7,996 nt of DNA from Bacteroidota bacterium (lineage in GTDB: Bacteria; Bacteroidota; Bacteroidia; Chitinophagales; Chitinophagaceae): positions 1-7,996 of the forward strand of contig JAGWPI010000069.1 of assembly GCA_028877005.1 (NCBI GenBank), given 5' to 3'. Position 1 is the first letter of the stretch. Each line of letters begins with the position of its first letter. Made by a program: the position numbers and the translations under genes. Below are positions 1-7,168 of the stretch, in pieces. Below the pieces are notes generated by a model. The model was not told the DNA's origin and ran no database searches. It saw nothing but the letters and a program-made list of their open reading frames with translations.

Positions 1-130
1 ACTCAATGGTTCTATCTATTTTGCGAGCTGAATGGATAGGAGGGCTGAAGGCTGGTTTAGAAGGGTTAATGGGAGTGGAGTGCCGTTGAATAATATTTAT
101 AAGGTAGGTAAAAGAAAATTCATATTTCTT
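1..130. other. Unassigned left edge, no supportable gene
   Basis: This stretch lies downstream of the last minus-strand gene. It has short open frames on both strands. Plus frame 3 is open from the window edge to a TGA at 87-89, and one minus frame is open across nearly the whole stretch. Neither encodes anything I recognise, and no frame shows a convincing start. Bases about 25-95 are rich in G and poor in C on the plus strand, unlike the AT-rich remainder. It may contain the 3' end of a neighbouring gene or decayed coding DNA. I see no terminator hairpin here for the operon that ends at 131. Confidence 0.3.
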
Positions 131-1030
131 TCATTTATTTTGCATAGAAAAAAGTCCTGCTAAAGAAGTTTGACTAGTTTCGCAGCTTATAAATAAATGC
201 TGTGATGTAATAAAGCAAATACCTTCTGTTTGCCAATCAGTGGTATCATTGCCAATCTTAATTCTTTGAACAGAACCATTGAAAAAATTATTGTCTTTGA
301 AATTATTTAATAACAATATAAATGAATTTAATTTTTTGTTTTCATATCCAATTAATGCAATTTCTTTTGTGCTGTCATTAAAATCTGCACCTGTTATTTT
401 GCCTTGACAATTGTATGTGGTTATGGGAGAAATGAAATAGTTGCCTGGTTGTTTGGGAAGGCAATATAATCTGGTTTTATCATCTCCTCTGTTTTTTGTA
501 AATAAATACAAACATGTATCTACACTAATCATAGCTTCGCAATCATAATTTGTATTGGTATTTATTGTAAATGTATTTTGGTCTGCATATACATATTGTA
601 TGGCTTCTGCTTGTACAGATAGAAATGCCTCCGGTTTATTAATATCAGACTTTTTTACTCGAAGAATTTTTAAGTCTTTTCTGTTTCCATTATTATTCCC
701 AAAGTCGCCTATATAAATATAATTGTCATCGGCAGTAATATCTTCCCAATCTACATTTGGATAATTGGTGATGAGAATAGTTTGTACAATTTTACCGGTG
801 GAGGTATCTATTGCATATAGCTCAGGTGGATTTCCTGAATCATTAAATGTATACAGTTTGTTATTGGTAAAACACAAACCGGACGAAGAACTTAATTGAT
901 TAGGTAAATAAGCTTTTAATTGTATGGAGCTAGTAATGTTAGCAACTAAACCGCTATTTGTGTCTTTCTTCTTACAGCAAATAGATAGGCCAATAAGAAC
1001 AACAACAATAGCGGTTTTAAGTAGTTGCAT
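131..1030 (-). CDS. Putative beta-propeller-like lipoprotein of unknown function
   Basis: This encodes a 299-residue protein. It starts with a short basic-hydrophobic signal peptide (residues 1-17) followed by Cys18-Cys19 and a KKKD stretch, which suggests export as a lipoprotein. The lipobox (LSIC) is not canonical because Ile sits before the cysteine. The mature part has repeated beta-strand blocks with turns such as NDSG (63-66), DWEDI (94-98), GDFGNN (108-113), CEAM (164-167) and TEGICF (268-273). This pattern resembles uncharacterised Bacteroidota proteins with a predicted propeller fold. No catalytic motif could be assigned. It is the last gene of the putative operon, starting 12 bases after the stop of the beta-helix lipoprotein gene, and has no Shine-Dalgarno sequence. 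A role beside the TonB-dependent receptor in ligand capture or processing is inference. A phytase- or esterase-like propeller cannot be excluded. The coding call is firm; the function is not. Confidence 0.85.
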   Translation of the reverse strand: MQLLKTAIVVVLIGLSICCKKKDTNSGLVANITSSIQLKAYLPNQLSSSSGLCFTNNKLYTFNDSGNPPELYAIDTSTGKIVQTILITNYPNVDWEDITADDNYIYIGDFGNNNGNRKDLKILRVKKSDINKPEAFLSVQAEAIQYVYADQNTFTINTNTNYDCEAMISVDTCLYLFTKNRGDDKTRLYCLPKQPGNYFISPITTYNCQGKITGADFNDSTKEIALIGYENKKLNSFILLLNNFKDNNFFNGSVQRIKIGNDTTDWQTEGICFITSQHLFISCETSQTSLAGLFSMQNK

Positions 1031-1042
1031 ATTTGTATTTAA

Positions 1043-2440
1043 TTAATGTTGATTACCCTTTCCATTAATTTGATAACAACCCAAATCAACCCCTGGTAAT
1101 GTATATTCAGTAATGCCATATAACTTGTCTTGTGGAACTACCATTAATGGAGACAAATTTAAACCAATATAACCCTTCCCAATTAATGGTGAATTTGATT
1201 GCAATCTGAAGTTGAAATTAGCAATGGCACTGATATCTCTTAAATTTAATCCGGCAGGTAAGGGTAATGGGAAATTAATAAATAATGGATTATACTTTTG
1301 AATAGCATTGGTACCGTCATAAATTTGGCCCAAAGTATAATTGGCCGGCAAATAAGAAGAAGGGTTGGGAATATCTGTGGGTTGTGGTTTAGTAATATAA
1401 CCTGTAGGATAAAATTGGTTGGCAACTGAAAGTGAATCGGCCCATTGATAATTATAGCCATAATAGAGATTAGCAGTATCTGCAGACGGTGTTTTTACTA
1501 CCCGATAACCAAATTTACAATTTATGGCAACATTGTTATAAAACTTACCTCTTGCCCCTTCTTCATAATTTATATTAGCGCCTCTTCCTGTTTGTATTTG
1601 TCTATATCCACAATCTACAAATGTATTGTTGTACATAACAATATTGGTTTGTGGAGCTCCTGCGGGTTGACCTTTGTTAGAGGCTTTTTGAGCATTAGTA
1701 GCCATTCCAATAAAAAAATTATAAGCCATATCGCCAACGGTACCACCTTTGCAGTTAATACAATCACCGCCATTTAATCCTCCTTTTTCAAAGGTATTTC
1801 TAAATATGGCAATTTTACCATTTGAAACTCTGATTGGATCATCAATACCACCATACAACCATGAATCTTCCATTACAAAATAACCATTGGGATTTTGAAA
1901 TAAAATTGAATAATTAGTACCTGCTTTTTGACCTAAAGAGGGAGCTAATGTTGGTCCTAATGCGGCACCTGCAAACTCTACATGCGTCCATTTTAAAGCT
2001 AGTAAAGTACATGAAGTATCGCAATAAATACCTTTCCATAAACCCATGTAAGCGGGGTCATTGGCAGGGTCAGCACCTGGGTTATCTGTTTTAGTTACAC
2101 CTGCCACAGTTATCCAGTTTGGCTGTGCTTGTGTTCCGGCACTTATTAAAACTCCGCGAACAACAATGCCTGACTGATTGGTAACATGAATGGTTACACC
2201 CGGTTGTATGATAACTGTATCTCCTTTATTCACAATAACATCACATCCAATTGTATAGGTTTTTCCAGACAACATAGTACCCTTAATAGATCCGCAAAGT
2301 GGTGCAGCATCACTAATTGGGGTAGCTGGTGGTGGCGTGTACTTATAAATATTGGTATTTTCTTCTGCCCATTTTTTACATCCTGATAAAATGGTTGCAA
2401 AAAAGCTAAATAATATAATTTGGTATACAATATTTTTCAT
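1043..2440 (-). CDS. Right-handed parallel beta-helix lipoprotein
   Basis: This encodes a 465-residue lipoprotein. The signal peptide spans residues 1-20 and ends in a good lipobox, L18-S-G-C21, followed by KKWAEE. That acidic stretch after the cysteine is of the kind that in some Bacteroidota directs lipoproteins to the cell surface. A proline-rich linker (about 36-42) leads into strand-turn repeats typical of parallel beta-helix proteins. Examples are GDTVIIQPGVTI (73-84), IVVRGVLISAG (92-102) and the later VMYNNTF and FYNNVAIN turns. The C-terminal end carries FRLQSNSPLIGKG (411-423) and GVDLGCYQ (450-457), as often seen closing polysaccharide-lyase-like or adhesin-like helices. No lyase active site is identifiable. 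The mature chain has nine cysteines, several closely spaced (140/144 and 227/230). It lies 43 bases after the receptor gene and is probably co-transcribed with it. A carbohydrate- or ligand-binding role is inferred from the fold and neighbours only. Confidence 0.88.
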   Translation of the reverse strand: MKNIVYQIILFSFFATILSGCKKWAEENTNIYKYTPPPATPISDAAPLCGSIKGTMLSGKTYTIGCDVIVNKGDTVIIQPGVTIHVTNQSGIVVRGVLISAGTQAQPNWITVAGVTKTDNPGADPANDPAYMGLWKGIYCDTSCTLLALKWTHVEFAGAALGPTLAPSLGQKAGTNYSILFQNPNGYFVMEDSWLYGGIDDPIRVSNGKIAIFRNTFEKGGLNGGDCINCKGGTVGDMAYNFFIGMATNAQKASNKGQPAGAPQTNIVMYNNTFVDCGYRQIQTGRGANINYEEGARGKFYNNVAINCKFGYRVVKTPSADTANLYYGYNYQWADSLSVANQFYPTGYITKPQPTDIPNPSSYLPANYTLGQIYDGTNAIQKYNPLFINFPLPLPAGLNLRDISAIANFNFRLQSNSPLIGKGYIGLNLSPLMVVPQDKLYGITEYTLPGVDLGCYQINGKGNQH

Positions 2441-2483
2441 TTGATGCTGTTTAGTTTTGAAACTTGTATTATGATATTTCGGG

Positions 2484-5282
2484 TTAAAATTTAAAACGTA
2501 CTCCTGTTAAGAATGACATATAATACATGTCTTTTTGAACCAATATTTTGTTACTATTGTCTTGGTCAGGTAAAGCATTGTTACCCTTCATAAAAGTATT
2601 GGGTTGTTTAATATATACCTTGGGTATAGCATTGGTTAAATTGTTCACTTTTGCATAGAAGGAAAATCTTCTTACAATGCGCTGTTCTATTGAAAAGTCT
2701 AATTGGCTATAGGGTTGTTGCCAATAATCTAAGTTGGCATAAGGCGATACTTGAGCAATTCGTTCACCTGTATACACATAAGCAAGTTGAACATCTAAAC
2801 CAATTTTTGGATTTTTATATAGTAAGGAAAGATTTCCAATATTATCTGCTTGTCCTTGTAGAGGGCGGGTTTGGGAAACTAATTTTGTTGAAATTTGCCC
2901 GGAAGAGGGATCTCTAAAATAATAACTTTTATCGGTGGTAACTTGTGAATGTGTATAAGTATAATTTGCAGAAACACCAAACATACCAATATACTTTGTA
3001 TACACAAATTCTATACCGTAATTAGTTGCTTTATTGGTGTTTTGAGGCTGTATAAATTGAGCTGATGGGCCACCATTCCTTACCACAAAATTTTCTATGG
3101 GGTTTTGTAATTCTTTATAAAATGCACCTACTAAAAGTTGGTCAGCACCTCCGGGAAACAGCTCATAACGCAAGTCTAAATTATCTGCTCTAACATGTTT
3201 TAAATAGGGGTTACCAATTTCATTAAAATACTCTCCCGGAATTAAATAAGGAGTAATTTCATAAAATCCGGGACGGCTAATAGATTTAAAATAGGATAAT
3301 CGTAAATTCTCTCTATTGGACAAAGCATATTTAAAATGAATGCTCGGTAACACATCAGTATATTGAATGGTACCCTGTTTAGCATTAAATGTAGCGGGCA
3401 TTACTGTAGTATAATCTTGTTGTGTGTTTTCAACCCTTACACCACCTAGTACTTGTAATTTTTCAATGGCATTAAATTTAGCTTGAATGTAGCCTGCACC
3501 AATTTTTTCATGTGCTGTGTAATTGTTGGGCGTTAATGCAGAGTTAATGCCTTTGGAATTATCAGGAATTTTAAAATTATAATTTGCGGAAGCAATATCT
3601 GTAAATATTTGTGGTGCTCCATTTACTAAAACAGGGTTTAATGTATAATCATTGTAATAATTATCTCTTGTTTTGTACCTATATAAGCCACCAAAAGCAA
3701 ATTCAACATCTTTAATAATGTGTTTTTTGTATGTAAAATTTAAGTAGCCGGCAATATCTTGATCAGAATTTCTTTGCCAAATACTTTCCATGGTTTGGGT
3801 AATTGAGGGTGAAACTGTTGCAATTCCCGTATTTATATCTGTAGTAACTGCATGATCAACTTTATATTCCGTCATATCAGGTAATGCTTGCTTAGCTATA
3901 GAATAAACTGCACTCCAATTTAATTTTAGTTGCGTGCTAATTGTGTGATCACCTTGTAAAGTAGCATTATAAATACTTTGTTTTTGCCACCTGCTTCTAT
4001 TGTATATAGAAACATTACCTGAGCCGGGGCCTGTACGTTGAATGGCTAAAACAGAATCAACTGTATATCTGGTTTGAAATTCGTTTTGATTTACATATAA
4101 GTTATATAATGAAATCTTGTTTCTGCTATTGAAAACATAGTCAATTTTATTGTGTAAGCCAATTCTTTTGGTTTGAACAGAGTATCTTCTTAATAGCACA
4201 TCTGTAAACACGGGAATATTACCCGGATCAGGTTGTGCACTTGGTATAAAAAAGTCTGAATTAGAACCTCTATAAAAATTTTGATAGCTTGCTGCAAAAA
4301 CAACACCTAATTTTTTATTTAAAAATCTATTGCCAACTGTTAAGCCTAATGTTCCATTAATCGGATTATTTTTATCATGATATGTTATATTACTTCTAGG
4401 AAAATCGTTTTGTGTAGCTGCATAATTATTACCATAAATTTCTGCCGGCGATTTTAAATTAATACCACTGTGATCAAATGCACTAAATGGTCTGTTAGAA
4501 AATAAGGTTGAATAACCCAAAGCACTATTTACATTTAACAAAAAATGTTCGGGGGCATTTTTCATCACCAAATTCAGCGTACCCCCTATGGCGTCTCCTT
4601 CCATGTTGGGTGTTAGTGTTTTAATTACTTCTAATCTTTCCAACATATCTGACGGAAATATATCCATTGGCACAAAACGATATTTATCATCCGGACTGGG
4701 AATTTTAATACCATTAACCAAAACATTATTATAACGTTGGTCAATACCTCTAATAATGGCATAACGCCCTTCGCCACTACTATTCCGCTGAATAGTAACC
4801 CCACTTACCCGTTGTAAAGCATTGGCTACTGTTACATCAGGTAAAAGTTCTATGGTTTTTTCAGATAAAATATTTTGTACATAATCAGCATTTTTTTCTA
4901 AGCCTCTTGTATATTTATCTGAATTTCTACCTCCTCCTGAAGTTACTACAACCTCTTTTAATTCACTGTTTTTTTGATTAAGATTAAAGGTAAAAGCAGC
5001 AACATCTTGCTCATTTTTTAAATTTATTTTCACCTCTTTCACTGTCTCATAACCCACATACTTTATTTTTAATTCATATTTGCCGGCAGGCATTTTTTTA
5101 AATACGAATGAGCCATCTAAACGAACTGCAGTTGAAAATTTTTGTTCACCTTTTTCTAATGTAACGGTGGCACCAATTAAAGGTTCTCCTGTAACTGCAT
5201 CATAAACTTTACCTTTAATTTCGCCTGCAACAGCATGAAAAACAAAAAAAATTGTAATTGAAAATAATAAAACTTTGTGCAT
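2484..5282 (-). CDS. TonB-dependent outer-membrane receptor with carboxypeptidase-regulatory-like domain
   Basis: This encodes a 932-residue TonB-gated outer-membrane importer. The order is: signal peptide (1-19, AVA before G20); carboxypeptidase-regulatory-like beta-sandwich (about 21-105, with GKVYDAVTGEPLIGATV); a TonB-box-like stretch ELKEVVVT (107-114); plug (about 133-243, with NALQRVSGVTIQR, IIRGIDQRYNNVLVNG and EGDAIGGTLNLV); and a 22-strand-type barrel ending in the aromatic terminus GVRFKF. The plug resembles the Xanthomonas/Caulobacter-type receptors rather than SusC, and no SusD gene follows. An in-frame ATG lies 30 bases upstream at 5312. I prefer 5282 because the protein then begins directly with the signal peptide (MHKVLLF), and a -7-like promoter motif falls inside the extra codons. 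It is the first gene of the operon with the two lipoproteins. The substrate cannot be read from sequence. Energy would come from TonB-ExbBD encoded elsewhere. Confidence 0.93.
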   Translation of the reverse strand: MHKVLLFSITIFFVFHAVAGEIKGKVYDAVTGEPLIGATVTLEKGEQKFSTAVRLDGSFVFKKMPAGKYELKIKYVGYETVKEVKINLKNEQDVAAFTFNLNQKNSELKEVVVTSGGGRNSDKYTRGLEKNADYVQNILSEKTIELLPDVTVANALQRVSGVTIQRNSSGEGRYAIIRGIDQRYNNVLVNGIKIPSPDDKYRFVPMDIFPSDMLERLEVIKTLTPNMEGDAIGGTLNLVMKNAPEHFLLNVNSALGYSTLFSNRPFSAFDHSGINLKSPAEIYGNNYAATQNDFPRSNITYHDKNNPINGTLGLTVGNRFLNKKLGVVFAASYQNFYRGSNSDFFIPSAQPDPGNIPVFTDVLLRRYSVQTKRIGLHNKIDYVFNSRNKISLYNLYVNQNEFQTRYTVDSVLAIQRTGPGSGNVSIYNRSRWQKQSIYNATLQGDHTISTQLKLNWSAVYSIAKQALPDMTEYKVDHAVTTDINTGIATVSPSITQTMESIWQRNSDQDIAGYLNFTYKKHIIKDVEFAFGGLYRYKTRDNYYNDYTLNPVLVNGAPQIFTDIASANYNFKIPDNSKGINSALTPNNYTAHEKIGAGYIQAKFNAIEKLQVLGGVRVENTQQDYTTVMPATFNAKQGTIQYTDVLPSIHFKYALSNRENLRLSYFKSISRPGFYEITPYLIPGEYFNEIGNPYLKHVRADNLDLRYELFPGGADQLLVGAFYKELQNPIENFVVRNGGPSAQFIQPQNTNKATNYGIEFVYTKYIGMFGVSANYTYTHSQVTTDKSYYFRDPSSGQISTKLVSQTRPLQGQADNIGNLSLLYKNPKIGLDVQLAYVYTGERIAQVSPYANLDYWQQPYSQLDFSIEQRIVRRFSFYAKVNNLTNAIPKVYIKQPNTFMKGNNALPDQDNSNKILVQKDMYYMSFLTGVRFKF

Positions 5283-5283
5283 G

Positions 5284-5307
5284 TAGTTTTGATTTTTGGC
5301 AAAACTA
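5284..5307. repeat. 8-bp inverted repeat beside the receptor start codon
   Basis: TAGTTTTG (5284-5291) and CAAAACTA (5300-5307) form perfect inverted arms around an 8-base spacer. The repeat ends one base before the receptor start codon at 5282. The right arm, read on the minus strand, is also the candidate -7 element. A further copy of the same octamer, in the same orientation as the left arm, lies upstream of the beta-helix lipoprotein gene at 2452-2459. It could be an operator, a 5'-UTR hairpin near the start, or chance in AT-rich DNA. Confidence 0.4.
5300..5307 (-). promoter_or_regulatory. Candidate -7 element for the receptor operon
   Basis: On the minus strand this reads TAGTTTTG, which fits the Bacteroidota -7 consensus TAnnTTTG. 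It is the only such match I found on the minus strand between the receptor gene and the central palindrome. No clear -33 TTG-type element sits at the usual spacing, so the call is weak. If used, transcription would begin about 10-15 bases before the ATG at 5282, giving a very short leader and ruling out the ATG at 5312. Confidence 0.35.
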
Positions 5308-5394
5308 ATCATGCACTTACGTCTTAATTATGTGTTAAAACGAATTAATAATTAATTGATTTTATGGTAACATTTAGGTGTTAATTTCTTAACA

Positions 5395-5425
5395 ATTTGT
5401 TTATATTAAACTAATATAAACAAAT
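5395..5425. repeat. Perfect 14-bp inverted repeat in the divergent spacer
   Basis: ATTTGTTTATATTA (5395-5408) and TAATATAAACAAAT (5412-5425) are exact reverse complements around the 3-base centre AAC. The site lies between two divergent genes, about 112 bases from the receptor start and 121 bases from the prfC start. That placement fits a binding site for a dimeric regulator of one or both groups. It is upstream of both genes, so it is not placed as a terminator for either. The regulator is unknown. Confidence 0.6.
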
Positions 5426-5494
5426 ATTTTAATGGATTGCCACAAACAAACCCATGGTATCAAAAGGTAACTCATGTAATCCCCTTCAATTTTG

Positions 5495-5502
5495 TACCTT
5501 TG
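5495..5502 (+). promoter_or_regulatory. Bacteroidota -7 promoter element for prfC
   Basis: TACCTTTG is an exact match to the TAnnTTTG -7 consensus of the primary sigma factor in Bacteroidota. It lies 44 bases before the prfC start codon, so transcription would start near 5508-5510 with a leader of roughly 38 bases. No strong -33 TTG element is visible at the expected spacing. The heptamer GTAACTC occurs just after it (5502-5508) and again 35 bases upstream (5467-5473), which may be incidental. Confidence 0.6.
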
Positions 5503-5546
5503 TAACTCTTATTTATAAAAAAATTTAAAGTATAGTATCTTCATCA

Positions 5547-7133
5547 ATGAATTATCAACAGGAAATAGAACGAAGAAAAACATTTGCCATTATATCTCAC
5601 CCCGATGCAGGAAAAACTACTTTAACTGAAAAATTATTGCTATTTGGCGGTGCCATACAAACAGCAGGTGCTGTGAAAAGCAATAAAATTAAAAAACATG
5701 CTACCAGCGATTTTATGGAAATTGAGCGGCAGAGAGGTATTTCGGTGGCTACCAGTGTAATGACTTTTGAATACGAAGGATACTTAATTAATTTGTTAGA
5801 TACACCCGGGCATAAAGATTTTGCAGAAGACACCTATCGCACCCTAACAGCAGTGGATAGTGTTGTTTTGGTAATTGATAGTGTAAATGGGGTAGAAGAG
5901 CAAACTCGCCGATTAATGGAAGTTTGCAGAATGCGCGATACACCCGTTATTGTATTTATTAATAAAATGGATAGAGATGGTAAAAACAGGTTTGATCTTT
6001 TGGAAGAAATAGAAAAAGAATTAAATATTGCTTTACATCCTATGACTTGGCCTATTAACAGTGGTAAAGATTTTAAAGGTGTATATAATATTACCAATAA
6101 AAATTTATTACACTTTACAGCAGGTACTAAAGCTGATGATGAGGACGTATTGCGAATTGATGACCTGAATAGCCAAATTGTAGATCAAAAAATTGGTGAA
6201 CGTGATGCAGCTCAATTAAGAGAAGATGTGGAATTAATTGAAGGTGTTCATGGTAAATTAAGTATTGAAGATTATTTAAGCGGAAAAGTTGCACCTGTTT
6301 TTTTTGGTAGTGCCGTTAACAATTTTGGCGTTCAGGAAATGCTAAATACATTTATTCATATAGCCCCAACACCTAGAAGTAGAGAAACCTCTACCGGATT
6401 TGTTGCACCCGATGATGCTAAGTTTAGTGGTTTTATTTTTAAAATACATGCCAACTTAGATCCAAGGCATAGAGATAGGATTGCCTTTTTAAGAGTATGC
6501 AGTGGAAAATTTGAACGTAGTAAATATTATCATCACGTTAGATTAGATAAAGATATCCGCTTTAATAATCCATACTCCTTTTTAGCCAGAAGTAAAGATG
6601 TAATTGAAGATGCTTATCCCGGTGATGTAGTTGGTTTATTTGATACCGGAAATTTTAAAATTGGAGACACATTAACCGAAGGAGCTAATTTTTACTTTTT
6701 AGGAATACCTACTTTTTCTCCTGAAATATTTAAAGAGTTGGTTAATAAAGACCCCATGAAAGCCAAACAATTAGAGAAAGGTATTCAGCAATTAACCGAT
6801 GAAGGTGTTGCACAGTTATTTACCCAATATGGTGGCACTAAAAAAATTATTGGTTGTGTAGGAGAGTTACAGTTTGAAGTAATACAATACCGCTTATTGC
6901 AGGAATATGGCGCTGCAGTAGAGTTTAGATCTTTACCCTTTTACAAAGCTTGCTGGCTTACTAGCAGTGATGCTAAAAAATTAGCAGATTTTTTACGTTT
7001 TAAGCAACAAAATACAGCCGAAGACAAAGATGGTCATCCTGTTTATTTAGCTCAGAGTGAATGGTTTTTAAACACAGAAATTACCAATAATCCGGAAATT
7101 AAATTTCATTTTAGTAGTGAAATTCATAAATAA
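5547..7133 (+). CDS. prfC: Peptide chain release factor 3
   Basis: This encodes RF3, the cytoplasmic translational GTPase that removes RF1 or RF2 from the ribosome after peptide release. Its length of 528 residues matches the family (E. coli RF3 is about 529). The GTPase motifs are all present: G1 HPDAGKT (18-24), the switch region RGISVATS (63-70), G3 DTPGH (85-89), G4 NKMD (139-142) and G5 GSA (254-256). The N-terminal [18 protein letters not shown] and the RF3 insert carrying [17 protein letters not shown] distinguish it from EF-G. The domain II beta-barrel spans about 295-385 and the RF3 C-terminal domain about 390-528, including [15 protein letters not shown]. The start lacks a Shine-Dalgarno sequence, as is normal in this phylum. 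It is read divergently from the receptor operon and is followed 35 bases later by the YpdA-family gene, with which it is probably co-transcribed. It appears intact, with no frameshift. Confidence 0.98.
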   Translation: MNYQQEIERRKTFAIISHPDAGKTTLTEKLLLFGGAIQTAGAVKSNKIKKHATSDFMEIERQRGISVATSVMTFEYEGYLINLLDTPGHKDFAEDTYRTLTAVDSVVLVIDSVNGVEEQTRRLMEVCRMRDTPVIVFINKMDRDGKNRFDLLEEIEKELNIALHPMTWPINSGKDFKGVYNITNKNLLHFTAGTKADDEDVLRIDDLNSQIVDQKIGERDAAQLREDVELIEGVHGKLSIEDYLSGKVAPVFFGSAVNNFGVQEMLNTFIHIAPTPRSRETSTGFVAPDDAKFSGFIFKIHANLDPRHRDRIAFLRVCSGKFERSKYYHHVRLDKDIRFNNPYSFLARSKDVIEDAYPGDVVGLFDTGNFKIGDTLTEGANFYFLGIPTFSPEIFKELVNKDPMKAKQLEKGIQQLTDEGVAQLFTQYGGTKKIIGCVGELQFEVIQYRLLQEYGAAVEFRSLPFYKACWLTSSDAKKLADFLRFKQQNTAEDKDGHPVYLAQSEWFLNTEITNNPEIKFHFSSEIHK

Positions 7134-7168
7134 TATTAGTAATAATTGGTTACTTGAATAAGTTGATT

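Noticed and set aside
131..1030. Beta-propeller phytase
   Set aside because: The strand-turn pattern and neighbours are suggestive, but I cannot identify the calcium-binding or catalytic residues of that family, so no enzyme function is assigned.
1720..1765. Haem-binding motif in the beta-helix lipoprotein (CINCK)
   Set aside because: A c-type haem site needs CxxCH. The residue after the second cysteine here is lysine.
1445..1777. 110-codon open frame on the plus strand inside the beta-helix lipoprotein gene
   Set aside because: It is antisense to a well-supported gene, is rich in Ile/Ser/Cys as expected from reverse reading, and has no recognisable domain or promoter.
2651..2917. 88-codon plus-strand open frame inside the receptor gene
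   Set aside because: It lies opposite the conserved barrel-coding region and shows no family resemblance, so it is a shadow of the real gene.
2484..5282. SusC-type glycan receptor
   Set aside because: The plug motifs fit a different receptor class, and neither following gene looks like SusD. A polysaccharide-utilisation locus is not supported.
5395..5425. Rho-independent terminator
   Set aside because: The stem is almost entirely A-T, the loop is 3 bases, no T-tract follows on either strand, and no gene ends nearby.
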